Shown here piece by piece: positions 5,901 through 13,521 of a DNA stretch of 24,640 nt (position 1 is the stretch's first letter; each line of letters begins with the position of its first letter). The stretch covers positions 1-24,640 of the forward strand of contig JBMZCX010000046.1 of assembly GCA_049613795.1 (NCBI GenBank), in the 5' to 3' direction. A program made the translations under genes and the position numbers. Under the pieces are notes generated by a model. That model was not told where the DNA came from. It searched no databases and saw nothing but the letters and a program-made list of their open reading frames with translations. Source of the DNA: Thalassotalea_B sp049613795 (lineage in GTDB: Bacteria > Pseudomonadota > Gammaproteobacteria > Enterobacterales > Alteromonadaceae).

Positions 5901-7457
5901 ATGAAACAATTTTTTATATTAATACTCTCATTCTACTGTCTTTGTGCAACAGTTGCCGCAGACCAAAAAGCCCCCGATAGAACAGAAGGTAAAGGCCCAT
6001 ACAAACGTTTAATTTTACGCGGTGGCATTATTGTTAATGGTGAAGGCGCTCCCGCGCGCGGCCCCATGGATATTGTGATTGAAAATGACCGCATCGTTCA
6101 AATACGCAACGTTGGTAACCCTGGTGTGCCTGTTAACCCAAATGCTCGCCCAAAAGCGAATGAGGGTGATCACGTTATTGATATTTCAGGGCAATATGTT
6201 TTACCCGGTTTTATTGATATGCACGGCCATATTGGTGGTAGCGCCAAAAACATTCCTGCTGAATACGTATTTAAGCTCTGGCTGGCACACGGTATAACAA
6301 CCGTGCGAGAGCCGGGAAGCTTCAATGGTGTAGACTGGGTGATGGATCATGTTAAACGCAGTGAAGAAAACACTATTGCTGCCCCTCGTATTGTGCCTTA
6401 TGTTGGTTTTGGTCTTGGACAGAAAACACCAATAACAACACCTGTTCAAGCTAAAAAATGGGTTAAGTCTATTGCAAAAAAAGGCGCGAAAGGCATTAAG
6501 TTTTTTGGCGCAACGCCTGATATTATGGAAGCCGCTTTATCTGAAGCTAAAAAACATGGCTTACGTGGTATGATGCACCATGCACAGCTCGATGTTACCA
6601 ATATGAATGTTATTGATTCAGCTCGTTTGGGGCTAACCACTATGGAGCATTGGTATGGCTTACCTGAAGCATTATTTGAAAATCAAACCATTCAAAATTA
6701 TTCGCCTGATTATAACTACAACAATGAGCAAGACCGTTTTGGTGAAGCAGGTCGTTTATGGCAACAAGCCGCTAAGCCAAATAGTAAAAAATGGAATGCC
6801 GTTCGCGATGAACTAATTGCACTCGATTTTACCATTAACCCTACCATGACTATTTACGAAGCTAGCCGTGACTTAATGCGCGACATGAATGCTGATTGGC
6901 ACGAAGAATACACTTTGCCCACCCTTTGGAACTTTTTCCAACCGAATAAAAATGCCCATGGTTCATATTGGTTTGACTGGACTACCGACGATGAAATTGC
7001 ATGGAAAAAGAACTACCAACAATGGATGACTTTCCTCAACGATTATAAAAACCATGGCGGTCGTGTAACCACAGGTTCAGACTCAGGCTATATTTTCAAA
7101 ATATATGGCTTTAGCTTAATTAGAGAGTTTGAATTACTACGCGAGGCGGGTTTTAATGCCCTAGAGGTTTTACAGTCTGCCACCATTAATGGTGCTGAAG
7201 CATTAGGCATGGCCGATGAAATTGGCTCAATACGCGTAGGTAAAAAAGCGGATTTAGTGATAGTTGGTGAAAATCCATTGCGTAACTTTAAAGTGCTTTA
7301 CGGCACAGGACATTTTAGATTAGACGACAACAACGCCCCAACACGCGTAGGTGGTGTTAATTTAACCGTTAAAGACGGCATTGTTTATGACGCTAAAGCA
7401 CTACTGAAAGATGTGCGTCATATTGTCGCGAAAGCGAAGCAAAGCAACGTTCAATAG
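5901..7457 (+). CDS. Secreted metal-dependent amidohydrolase (imidazolonepropionase-like)
   Basis: The product is a 518-aa exported TIM-barrel amidohydrolase. ATG 5901 puts a clean signal peptide first (MKQFFILILSFYCLCATVAA-DQ). A GTG at 5868 is in frame but would add 11 polar residues ahead of it. All expected metal ligands are visible: HxH in MHGHIG (H108, H110), a carbamylation-type Lys in IKFFG (K200), His in MMHHAQ (226/227), His in TMEHW (H250) and Asp in TGSDSG (D394). The C-terminal SIRVGKKADLVIVGENPL strand is typical of the family, which includes metallo-dipeptidases and other amide hydrolases. The substrate is unknown. The cytochrome/rhodanese gene follows after 22 bases, so the two are probably one operon and both products act outside the cytoplasm. 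Confidence 0.9.
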   Translation: MKQFFILILSFYCLCATVAADQKAPDRTEGKGPYKRLILRGGIIVNGEGAPARGPMDIVIENDRIVQIRNVGNPGVPVNPNARPKANEGDHVIDISGQYVLPGFIDMHGHIGGSAKNIPAEYVFKLWLAHGITTVREPGSFNGVDWVMDHVKRSEENTIAAPRIVPYVGFGLGQKTPITTPVQAKKWVKSIAKKGAKGIKFFGATPDIMEAALSEAKKHGLRGMMHHAQLDVTNMNVIDSARLGLTTMEHWYGLPEALFENQTIQNYSPDYNYNNEQDRFGEAGRLWQQAAKPNSKKWNAVRDELIALDFTINPTMTIYEASRDLMRDMNADWHEEYTLPTLWNFFQPNKNAHGSYWFDWTTDDEIAWKKNYQQWMTFLNDYKNHGGRVTTGSDSGYIFKIYGFSLIREFELLREAGFNALEVLQSATINGAEALGMADEIGSIRVGKKADLVIVGENPLRNFKVLYGTGHFRLDDNNAPTRVGGVNLTVKDGIVYDAKALLKDVRHIVAKAKQSNVQ

Positions 7458-7479
7458 AAACGATGAAAGGAGTATTAAA

Positions 7480-8598
7480 ATGTTAAATTTTCGCCTTGTT
7501 GCACTCATTTTTGTAACAGCTCTTACTACTTTTAATGCTGCCGCTCAAAAAGCTGAACGTGAAAAAATATCACCACCAAGAGAACTGACTCCTGAGCAGG
7601 AAAAAGTAGCCGCGGCTAACTACCAAAAGTACTGCACTTTATGTCACGGTGCTGATCGACAAGGTCATGTCAATGATCACGCACCGTCGCTAAGAAGTAG
7701 AAGCTTATTTGAGTCTGGCGTACCGCACGCAATATTACGTCCAATGTCTTATGGTCGCCAAGGTACTGCCATGGCGGGGTATTTAGATGAAGTTGGCGGT
7801 CCAATGACGTTAGATGAAGTGTGGGATTTAACCTATTGGCTGTTTTGGCAATCAGGCGTTGATCGCGTAAAAATGTCGACGAAGCCAGTACTTGGCGATG
7901 TTAAGCGTGGCGAAGTTGTTTACCAAAGCAACTGTGCGACTTGTCATGGTAAAGACGGTGAAGGCATAACCGCTCCCGCATTAGGCAACCAGTCAGCATT
8001 AGCCCATAATACTGACGATTTCATTCGCTATGCTATTGAAAATGGCAGAAATGACACACCAATGGTGGCGTTTGCTGACAAACTTAGTGCGCAAGACATT
8101 AACAATGTTACCGCTTTTTTACGCAGCCAAGCCAGCGGGTGGAAACAAGAAACTAAGGTACTCAACCATATTCCAACACCTAAAGAATATGTAATAAACC
8201 CTAACAGCGACGACCCTACATTTACGCTTAATGAGCAAGGCTATGTTACCTCTGCTGATTTATTCGCAGCATTAAAGGCGAAAAAACGTATGGTATTGTT
8301 AGACACGAGAGTACCTTCAGTATGGCAAACAGCCCATATTGAAGGATCTTTTCCACTTCCTTATTACACCGACTTTGACCAACTTGAAAAAGAACTGCCA
8401 AAAGACGTGCAAATTGTCGCTTATTGCTCTTGTCCGCGGGCAGCAGCCGACCACTTAATCGGTAAGTTAAACGATCGCGGTTATTTAAAAACGCTGGTGC
8501 TATGGGAAGGTATATTTGGCTGGCAAAATTTAGGTTACCCTGTTAAACGCGCTGAAGGTATTAGCACAAGTAAAACGGCGAAAGCACCTGCGCACTAA
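7480..8598 (+). CDS. Diheme cytochrome c fused to a rhodanese-like domain
   Basis: The product is a periplasmic protein of 372 aa. A signal peptide (1-22) is followed by two class I cytochrome c domains with CTLCH (52-56) and CATCH (152-156), and candidate Met axial ligands near M98 and M195. A rhodanese-like domain follows at about 255-357, ending in the family's typical GW.NLGYPV. The rhodanese active-site position is VAYCSCPR, so Cys316 is the likely catalytic residue, with a second Cys two residues on. I chose ATG 7480 because AAAGGAG sits 7 bases upstream and the signal peptide starts there. The upstream frame runs back into the amidohydrolase gene. The fusion suggests electron transfer coupled to sulfur or persulfide chemistry, perhaps serving the amidohydrolase pathway; that is inference. 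A strong terminator follows. Confidence 0.9.
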   Translation: MLNFRLVALIFVTALTTFNAAAQKAEREKISPPRELTPEQEKVAAANYQKYCTLCHGADRQGHVNDHAPSLRSRSLFESGVPHAILRPMSYGRQGTAMAGYLDEVGGPMTLDEVWDLTYWLFWQSGVDRVKMSTKPVLGDVKRGEVVYQSNCATCHGKDGEGITAPALGNQSALAHNTDDFIRYAIENGRNDTPMVAFADKLSAQDINNVTAFLRSQASGWKQETKVLNHIPTPKEYVINPNSDDPTFTLNEQGYVTSADLFAALKAKKRMVLLDTRVPSVWQTAHIEGSFPLPYYTDFDQLEKELPKDVQIVAYCSCPRAAADHLIGKLNDRGYLKTLVLWEGIFGWQNLGYPVKRAEGISTSKTAKAPAH

Positions 8599-8616
8599 TT
8601 ACCCTAAATAATAACT

Positions 8617-8656
8617 AAAAACGCCCGTATGAATAGTTTTCATACGGGCGTTTTTT
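8617..8656. terminator. Bidirectional intrinsic terminator
   Basis: A 17-bp perfect stem pairs 8617-8633 with 8639-8655. It is GC-rich in the middle (ACGCCCGTATG), has a 5-base loop, and is flanked by A and T runs, so it works on both strands. It ends the cytochrome/rhodanese gene and can also end the minus-strand MAPEG gene. Confidence 0.9.
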
Positions 8657-8718
8657 ATGGTTTACCAACTTATGGCGTGGTTCCATCAATAAACTTTACT
8701 CTCTAAACGCAGATATTT

Positions 8719-8740
8719 TCGGCATAAATGCCGACCTACT
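8719..8740 (-). repeat. REP-like short palindrome
   Basis: On the minus strand it reads AGTAGGTCGGCATTTATGCCGA: a GTAG head followed by a small GC-rich hairpin (TCGGCA/TGCCGA with a 4-base loop). This is the form of REP elements mobilised by RAYT transposases. Only one copy is seen here, in the gap between two converging genes, a usual site for REPs. No RAYT gene is in the window. Confidence 0.45.
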
Positions 8741-8801
8741 TTTATAAAGCTGGCGATAGTTAGTAATAATACTTAATCATCTACTTTAAAATATCGTTAA
8801 T

Positions 8802-9203
8802 TTACCCTTGCTGAATCAACAAATTCACCCATAAGCCTATAACACACATAAAACCGACCCAAAAAGATAACATACGATGTAACACATGGTTATAGGTTAA
8901 GTGAACATAGGAATGGACATAACGCGATGCCACAAAAACCCAAGCAAACACCGCCGCAATATCACTATCAATACCTAAACTAATATAAAGCGTACATGCC
9001 ACATAAAATAGCACCGGCAATTCAAACTGATTATTAAAGTTACGCGTTGATTTAGTAATAAACTCGGGTACTTCTTGACCGCCCATTAAGCGAAAATATT
9101 TTGCACGCACTTCGCCACGTTTAACGCTAGCAAAGCGCGCCTTTACGGTAACCGCTCCGACTAAAACAATCAGCAAAACCATTGCTGCCATTGGATATAA
9201 CAT
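8802..9203 (-). CDS. MAPEG family membrane protein
   Basis: The product is an integral membrane protein of 133 aa with about four hydrophobic helices, the size and layout of the MAPEG family (membrane-associated proteins in eicosanoid and glutathione metabolism). Family motifs are visible: RNFNNQFELPVLFY in the middle and ASRYVHSYVHLTYNHVLHR later. Bacterial members may act as glutathione transferases or peroxidases, but many are uncharacterised. AAGGTG six bases upstream supports ATG 9203. It lies 54 bases downstream of fadH on the same strand with no terminator between, so the two may be co-transcribed. Confidence 0.88.
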   Translation of the reverse strand: MLYPMAAMVLLIVLVGAVTVKARFASVKRGEVRAKYFRLMGGQEVPEFITKSTRNFNNQFELPVLFYVACTLYISLGIDSDIAAVFAWVFVASRYVHSYVHLTYNHVLHRMLSFWVGFMCVIGLWVNLLIQQG

Positions 9204-9257
9204 AATGCACCTTAATTATTTAAAAAATGAGAGTAACATAACCTAAACGCTAAATAC

Positions 9258-11279
9258 TTATATTTCCATCGCTAATTCAGCGGCTTGTCTTATCGCGCGT
9301 TTTGCATCAAGTTCAGCGGCAACATTCGCGCCACCAATTAAATGTACAGGTTTACCAGCATCAATTAACGCTTGCTGTAGGTTTCGGTTAGGCTCTTGTC
9401 CTGCACAGACAATAACATTATCAACAGCAAGAATTTGTGCCTTACCATCAATTTCTATATGTAATCCTTGGTCGTCAATCGACTTATAGCTAACACCTGC
9501 CAGCATTTTTACGTTATTTTTTTGTAATGTTGCTCGATGTATCCAACCCGTCGTTTTACCTAAACCGCCACCCACTTTTGAGGTTTTACGCTGCAATAAA
9601 TATATTTCTTTAGTTGATGGTTTATACACTGGTGATGTTAATAACGCACCATTTTGCTGGAAGCTTTTATCAACGCCCCAACTCGCTAGCCATTCATCAG
9701 GTTTGTCTACTTGTTTTTCTTCAACCAAATAACAGCCCACGTCAAAGCCAATACCGCCTGCACCGATAATAGCGACTTTATCGCCCACGGGCTCTTTATC
9801 ACGTAGTACTTGAATATAGCTTTTTACTTTAGGGTGGTCTGCTCCTGGAATAGTGAGTTTTCTTGGAATAATCCCCGTAGCCAGCACCACTTCGTCAAAG
9901 CCCATTTCAATCAACTTATTAGCGTCAACTTCTGTGTTTAGTTCAATAGCGACGTTATGCTTTTCTAATTGCACGTTAAAGTAACGTAAGGTTTCGTAAA
10001 ACTCTTCTTTGCCGGGTACTTGCTTAGCAATATTAAATTGACCACCTATTTCACTGCTGCGATCAAACAAAGTAACGTTATGACCTTTTTGCGCCGCATA
10101 TAAACTAAAGGCTAAGCCTGCTGGCCCCGCCCCAATTACTGCTAAACGCTTGGCTTTAGTGGTGTTGCTTATCACTAATTCTGTTTCATAACATGCCTGA
10201 GGGTTAACTAAACATGATGCCCGTTTTTGCTTAAACACATGGTCTAAACAGGCTTGGTTGCAACCAATACAGGTATTAATTTCATCGCTTTTATTGTCTG
10301 CCGCCTTATTTACAAAGTCAGCATCTGCCAAAAATGGACGTGCCATCGACACCATATCGGCATGGCCATTAGCCAATACTTCTTCAGCCACTTCAGGCGT
10401 ATTTATTCTATTAGTGGTTACTAAGGGAATAGACACCTCTTTTTTCATTTTTTCGGTGATCCACGTAAATGCCGCTCTAGGTACCGATGTTGAAATAGTT
10501 GGTACCCTCGCCTCGTGCCAGCCAATACCGGTATTGATAATGGTTGCGCCTGCAGCCTCTATCGCTTTAGCCATGGTGACTACATCTTCCCAGCTATTGC
10601 CGCCTTCCACTAAATCAAGCATCGATAAACGGAAAATAATAATAAATTTTTCACCTACTTTTTGACGCACTGCTTTTACTATTTCACAACCAAGGCGCAT
10701 TCTATTTTCAATACAGCCACCCCATTCGTCATCACGATTATTTACTCTTACACAGCTGAATTGATTAATTAAATACCCTTCAGAGCCCATAATTTCAACG
10801 CCATCGTAGCCCGCTTTCGCGGCTAAATGAGACGAATATGCAAAGTCTTTAATGGTTGATTTAATTTGACGAACCGACATTGCTTTCGGGGTAAACGGAT
10901 TGATAGGCGATTTTTTCTTGCTCGAAGAAAGGCTAAAAGGATGATAAGAATAGCGGCCTGCATGCAAAAGCTGTAAACATATTTTTGTAGGGTATTGATG
11001 AACCGCCTCAGTGACTTGTTTATGCTTATTAACTTGCCAAAAATGGCTTAATTCACAGCCAAACGGCGCAAGGCGACCTCGCATATTGGGACTAATGCCG
11101 CCCGTAACTATTAAGCCTACGCCGCCTTTGGCTCGCGCTTGATAAAAAGCAGCTAACTTAGCAAAGCCGTTTTTTTCTTCCTCAAGCCCTGTGTGCATAG
11201 AGCCCATTAATGTACGATTTTGTAATGTAGTAAAGCCTAAATCAAGCGGTGCTAATAAGTGTGAAAAATCTGTTATCAT
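9258..11279 (-). CDS. fadH: 2,4-dienoyl-CoA reductase (NADPH), FadH
   Basis: FadH reduces 2,4-dienoyl-CoA during beta-oxidation of unsaturated fatty acids. The 673-aa product (E. coli FadH has 672) has an N-terminal Old-Yellow-Enzyme-type FMN barrel, a [4Fe-4S] cluster motif CIGCNQACLD...CLVNP (C337, C340, C344, C356) and a C-terminal FAD/NAD(P)-binding half starting at VIGAGPAGLA (about 381). Active-site Tyr169 and His255 match the Tyr/His pair described for the E. coli enzyme. ATG 11279 gives the expected length, though the Shine-Dalgarno is weak. A FadR-like sequence lies 22 bases upstream. The MAPEG gene follows on the same strand. Confidence 0.95.
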   Translation of the reverse strand: MITDFSHLLAPLDLGFTTLQNRTLMGSMHTGLEEEKNGFAKLAAFYQARAKGGVGLIVTGGISPNMRGRLAPFGCELSHFWQVNKHKQVTEAVHQYPTKICLQLLHAGRYSYHPFSLSSSKKKSPINPFTPKAMSVRQIKSTIKDFAYSSHLAAKAGYDGVEIMGSEGYLINQFSCVRVNNRDDEWGGCIENRMRLGCEIVKAVRQKVGEKFIIIFRLSMLDLVEGGNSWEDVVTMAKAIEAAGATIINTGIGWHEARVPTISTSVPRAAFTWITEKMKKEVSIPLVTTNRINTPEVAEEVLANGHADMVSMARPFLADADFVNKAADNKSDEINTCIGCNQACLDHVFKQKRASCLVNPQACYETELVISNTTKAKRLAVIGAGPAGLAFSLYAAQKGHNVTLFDRSSEIGGQFNIAKQVPGKEEFYETLRYFNVQLEKHNVAIELNTEVDANKLIEMGFDEVVLATGIIPRKLTIPGADHPKVKSYIQVLRDKEPVGDKVAIIGAGGIGFDVGCYLVEEKQVDKPDEWLASWGVDKSFQQNGALLTSPVYKPSTKEIYLLQRKTSKVGGGLGKTTGWIHRATLQKNNVKMLAGVSYKSIDDQGLHIEIDGKAQILAVDNVIVCAGQEPNRNLQQALIDAGKPVHLIGGANVAAELDAKRAIRQAAELAMEI

Positions 11280-11300
11280 AATAAGTATCTTTTTTATTCA

Positions 11301-11311
11301 AGGTCTAACCA
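11301..11311. promoter_or_regulatory. Possible FadR-like operator upstream of fadH
   Basis: AGGTCTAACCA lies 22 bases ahead of the fadH start. It differs at two positions from the FadR core TGGTCNGACCA. The placement suits repression of fadH, but one degenerate 11-mer is weak evidence. Confidence 0.25.
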
Positions 11312-11451
11312 GATAACTATAAAATAGTTGTTCCTAATGAATTTGACAAGCTTTAATTTTGACACCTGTCAGATTGGTAGTGCTATTTATTTTATTTACC
11401 TAAAGCACTCTATGATAAAATTATGGAAATTAACGAGAAATCGATTAAGAA

Positions 11452-11946
11452 ATGGATAAAAATATTTTACTGAAAGGCCTACTTACCCATTTAGTTAATG
11501 AGCACAACATCTTAATTACCGCTGCGAATAATGCTCGTGCAGCTTCAATTGATGAACAATCTGTCGCGGAAACTCAATACGATACACTCGCCATTGAAGC
11601 AGGATATTTAGCCGAGGGACAAGCGAAAAGAGCCGCAGAAATTAATCTTGCGATAGAACAAATAAAAGCATTAACACTAATGTCATTTAACGAGAGTAGC
11701 GCAATAAATATGGGCGCGTTGGTTCAAATTGAGCAATTCAAGTGTGCTCAACCAAATAATAATCAATGGTATTTTATTGCCCCAGCGGGCGCTGGCTTTA
11801 CCATGAAATTTGAGCAATGCAGCGTTACTGTAATAACACCACAGTCACCGTTAGGTCAGTCAATGATCAACAAATACGTTGGTGATGACATTGAGCTACC
11901 ACAAGCCAATAAGGCTTTCGCTGCTGAAATACTATGTGTACGTTAA
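11452..11946 (+). CDS. GreA/GreB-like protein
   Basis: The product has 164 aa, close to the size of Gre factors. Residues about 1-75 form a long helical hairpin (HNILITAANNARAAS...GYLAEGQAKRAAEINLAIEQIKAL) resembling the Gre coiled coil. The C terminus carries the family's closing motif, SPLGQSMINKYVGDDIEL. Gre factors enter the RNA-polymerase secondary channel and stimulate transcript cleavage. The tip between the helices (ASIDEQSVAETQ) keeps acidic residues but does not match the canonical GreA tip GDLKEN, so cleavage activity is uncertain. The start has only a weak Shine-Dalgarno. The gene is divergent from fadH and its 3' end faces the MFS gene with a 9-base gap. A TTGACA box at 11359-11364 may be its -35. 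Confidence 0.7.
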   Translation: MDKNILLKGLLTHLVNEHNILITAANNARAASIDEQSVAETQYDTLAIEAGYLAEGQAKRAAEINLAIEQIKALTLMSFNESSAINMGALVQIEQFKCAQPNNNQWYFIAPAGAGFTMKFEQCSVTVITPQSPLGQSMINKYVGDDIELPQANKAFAAEILCVR

Positions 11947-11955
11947 CTTATTACT

Positions 11956-13332
11956 TTATTTTGAATACGACGGTCTTAAAAGACTTTTAATATCGTCGAC
12001 ATTGGCAACTTTATCATCAATTTTTAAATAAGCGACGGCTTCGTTATGCACTAAAATAGCTTCAATAACCCCTGGCATATTAATTAACTGCTCGGCAACG
12101 TTTTCAGCTTGTGCTTCGCTTTCAATGGTTGTTTTAAAGCTATAGCTTTTCGACTTTTTCAATGGTTTAAGCCCTAATGAGGCAACGAACCAAAGCACAC
12201 TAATAGCCGCCATCGCTAAAAAAATCATGTGTTCATCATAAGCAGTAGCAATTGTGCCGCCAATTAAGCCGCCACAAAAAGCCCCCATAAATTGGCTGCT
12301 TGAGTAAATCCCCATCACGCTACCTTTTACGCCAGCAGGAGCAAGCCGAGAAAGTATTGACGGCATGGTCGCTTCTAAGTAATTAAACGCCGTGAAAAAC
12401 ATAATAACCAGTATCACTAAATTAAACAGCGTAGACGGTAGCAACCACAGTAATGCTAACGAAATTGTGAGTAAAACAACGGCAGCTGAAAACATTTGGG
12501 TTTCTTTTTGTTTTTTAATTGCCATGATCATAAATGGCACCATTAAAAAGAAAGAACCGAGTAGCGTAGGCAAGTATATTTGCCAATGGTTGTCTAACGA
12601 TAAGCCTGCATTAACGAACTGTTTAGGTAAAGTAACAAAGCAAGCAGTTAATGCCATATGTAAAATAAAAACACCAATATTTAAACGAAACAATTGCGGG
12701 TCTTTAATTAAGGTTTTAATTTGTGCAGGTAAAGCAACATTATCGCCTCGAGGTGCTTTGTTAACGGAATGAGGCACCATAAACTGGATCATAAACATTG
12801 CGCCAAAGGTGAGCCCAGCGGTTAACCAAAACAATCCACCTAACCCAAAAGATTCAGCAACAACAGGACCAAGGATCATCGCCACAGTAAATGATAAACC
12901 AATAAACATACCAATGGTTGCCATAACTTTAGGGCGCTGCTCTTCTCTGCTTAAGTCTGCCGCTAACGCTAACACCGCACTGGCAATAGCACCCATGCCT
13001 TGTAACGCTCGGCCAAACACTACGCCATAAATAGAGTCTGACATTGCCGCCACTACACTACCCAACAAAAACACCAATAATCCTATTAAAATAACTGGCT
13101 TACGACCAAATTTATCAGACAACATCCCCATAGGTATTTGTAATAATGCTTGCGTTAAACCATATGCGCCTATCGCCAGCCCTAGCCAAATGGGACTATA
13201 CCCGGTTAATTCTTGCCCATAAATAGCAAATACTGGCAATATCATAAACAGCCCTAACATCCGTAAACCAAAAACGGTTGCCAGCGAAAATGCGGCTTTT
13301 TTCTCTATGCTATTTAATCCTGATACGCTCAT
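11956..13332 (-). CDS. yajR: YajR-like MFS transporter with C-terminal YAM-type domain
   Basis: The product is a 12-helix major facilitator of 458 aa. The conserved loop-2 motif GMLSDKFGRKPVI, preceded by YGLTQALLQIP, and the motif-C-like LGPVVAESFG are present. After the last helix there is a cytoplasmic domain of about 60 residues with a ferredoxin-like pattern (INMPGVIEAILVHNEAVAYLKIDD), as in YajR. Drug:proton antiporters share these motifs, but the substrate of YajR proteins is not settled. ATG 13332 fits the family start better than an in-frame TTG at 13392, which would add 20 polar residues; a weak AAGTGA lies upstream. The gene is divergent from uvrA. Confidence 0.88.
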   Translation of the reverse strand: MSVSGLNSIEKKAAFSLATVFGLRMLGLFMILPVFAIYGQELTGYSPIWLGLAIGAYGLTQALLQIPMGMLSDKFGRKPVILIGLLVFLLGSVVAAMSDSIYGVVFGRALQGMGAIASAVLALAADLSREEQRPKVMATIGMFIGLSFTVAMILGPVVAESFGLGGLFWLTAGLTFGAMFMIQFMVPHSVNKAPRGDNVALPAQIKTLIKDPQLFRLNIGVFILHMALTACFVTLPKQFVNAGLSLDNHWQIYLPTLLGSFFLMVPFMIMAIKKQKETQMFSAAVVLLTISLALLWLLPSTLFNLVILVIMFFTAFNYLEATMPSILSRLAPAGVKGSVMGIYSSSQFMGAFCGGLIGGTIATAYDEHMIFLAMAAISVLWFVASLGLKPLKKSKSYSFKTTIESEAQAENVAEQLINMPGVIEAILVHNEAVAYLKIDDKVANVDDIKSLLRPSYSK

Positions 13333-13521
13333 GCTATTCACTTGAAAGTCAAAAATGGGAAGATTTTTCGCTAGTCTACCACGGCAATTCAATGAACAAA
13401 ATCATATATCTATAATCCCACTAAAGAGAAAGAAATAGACCTCTATTTTGCAAGTAATCGCTATATTCCACGGCCAATTTTTGTGCAATAATACGCGGCT
13501 GCGATTTACTGTGGATAAATT

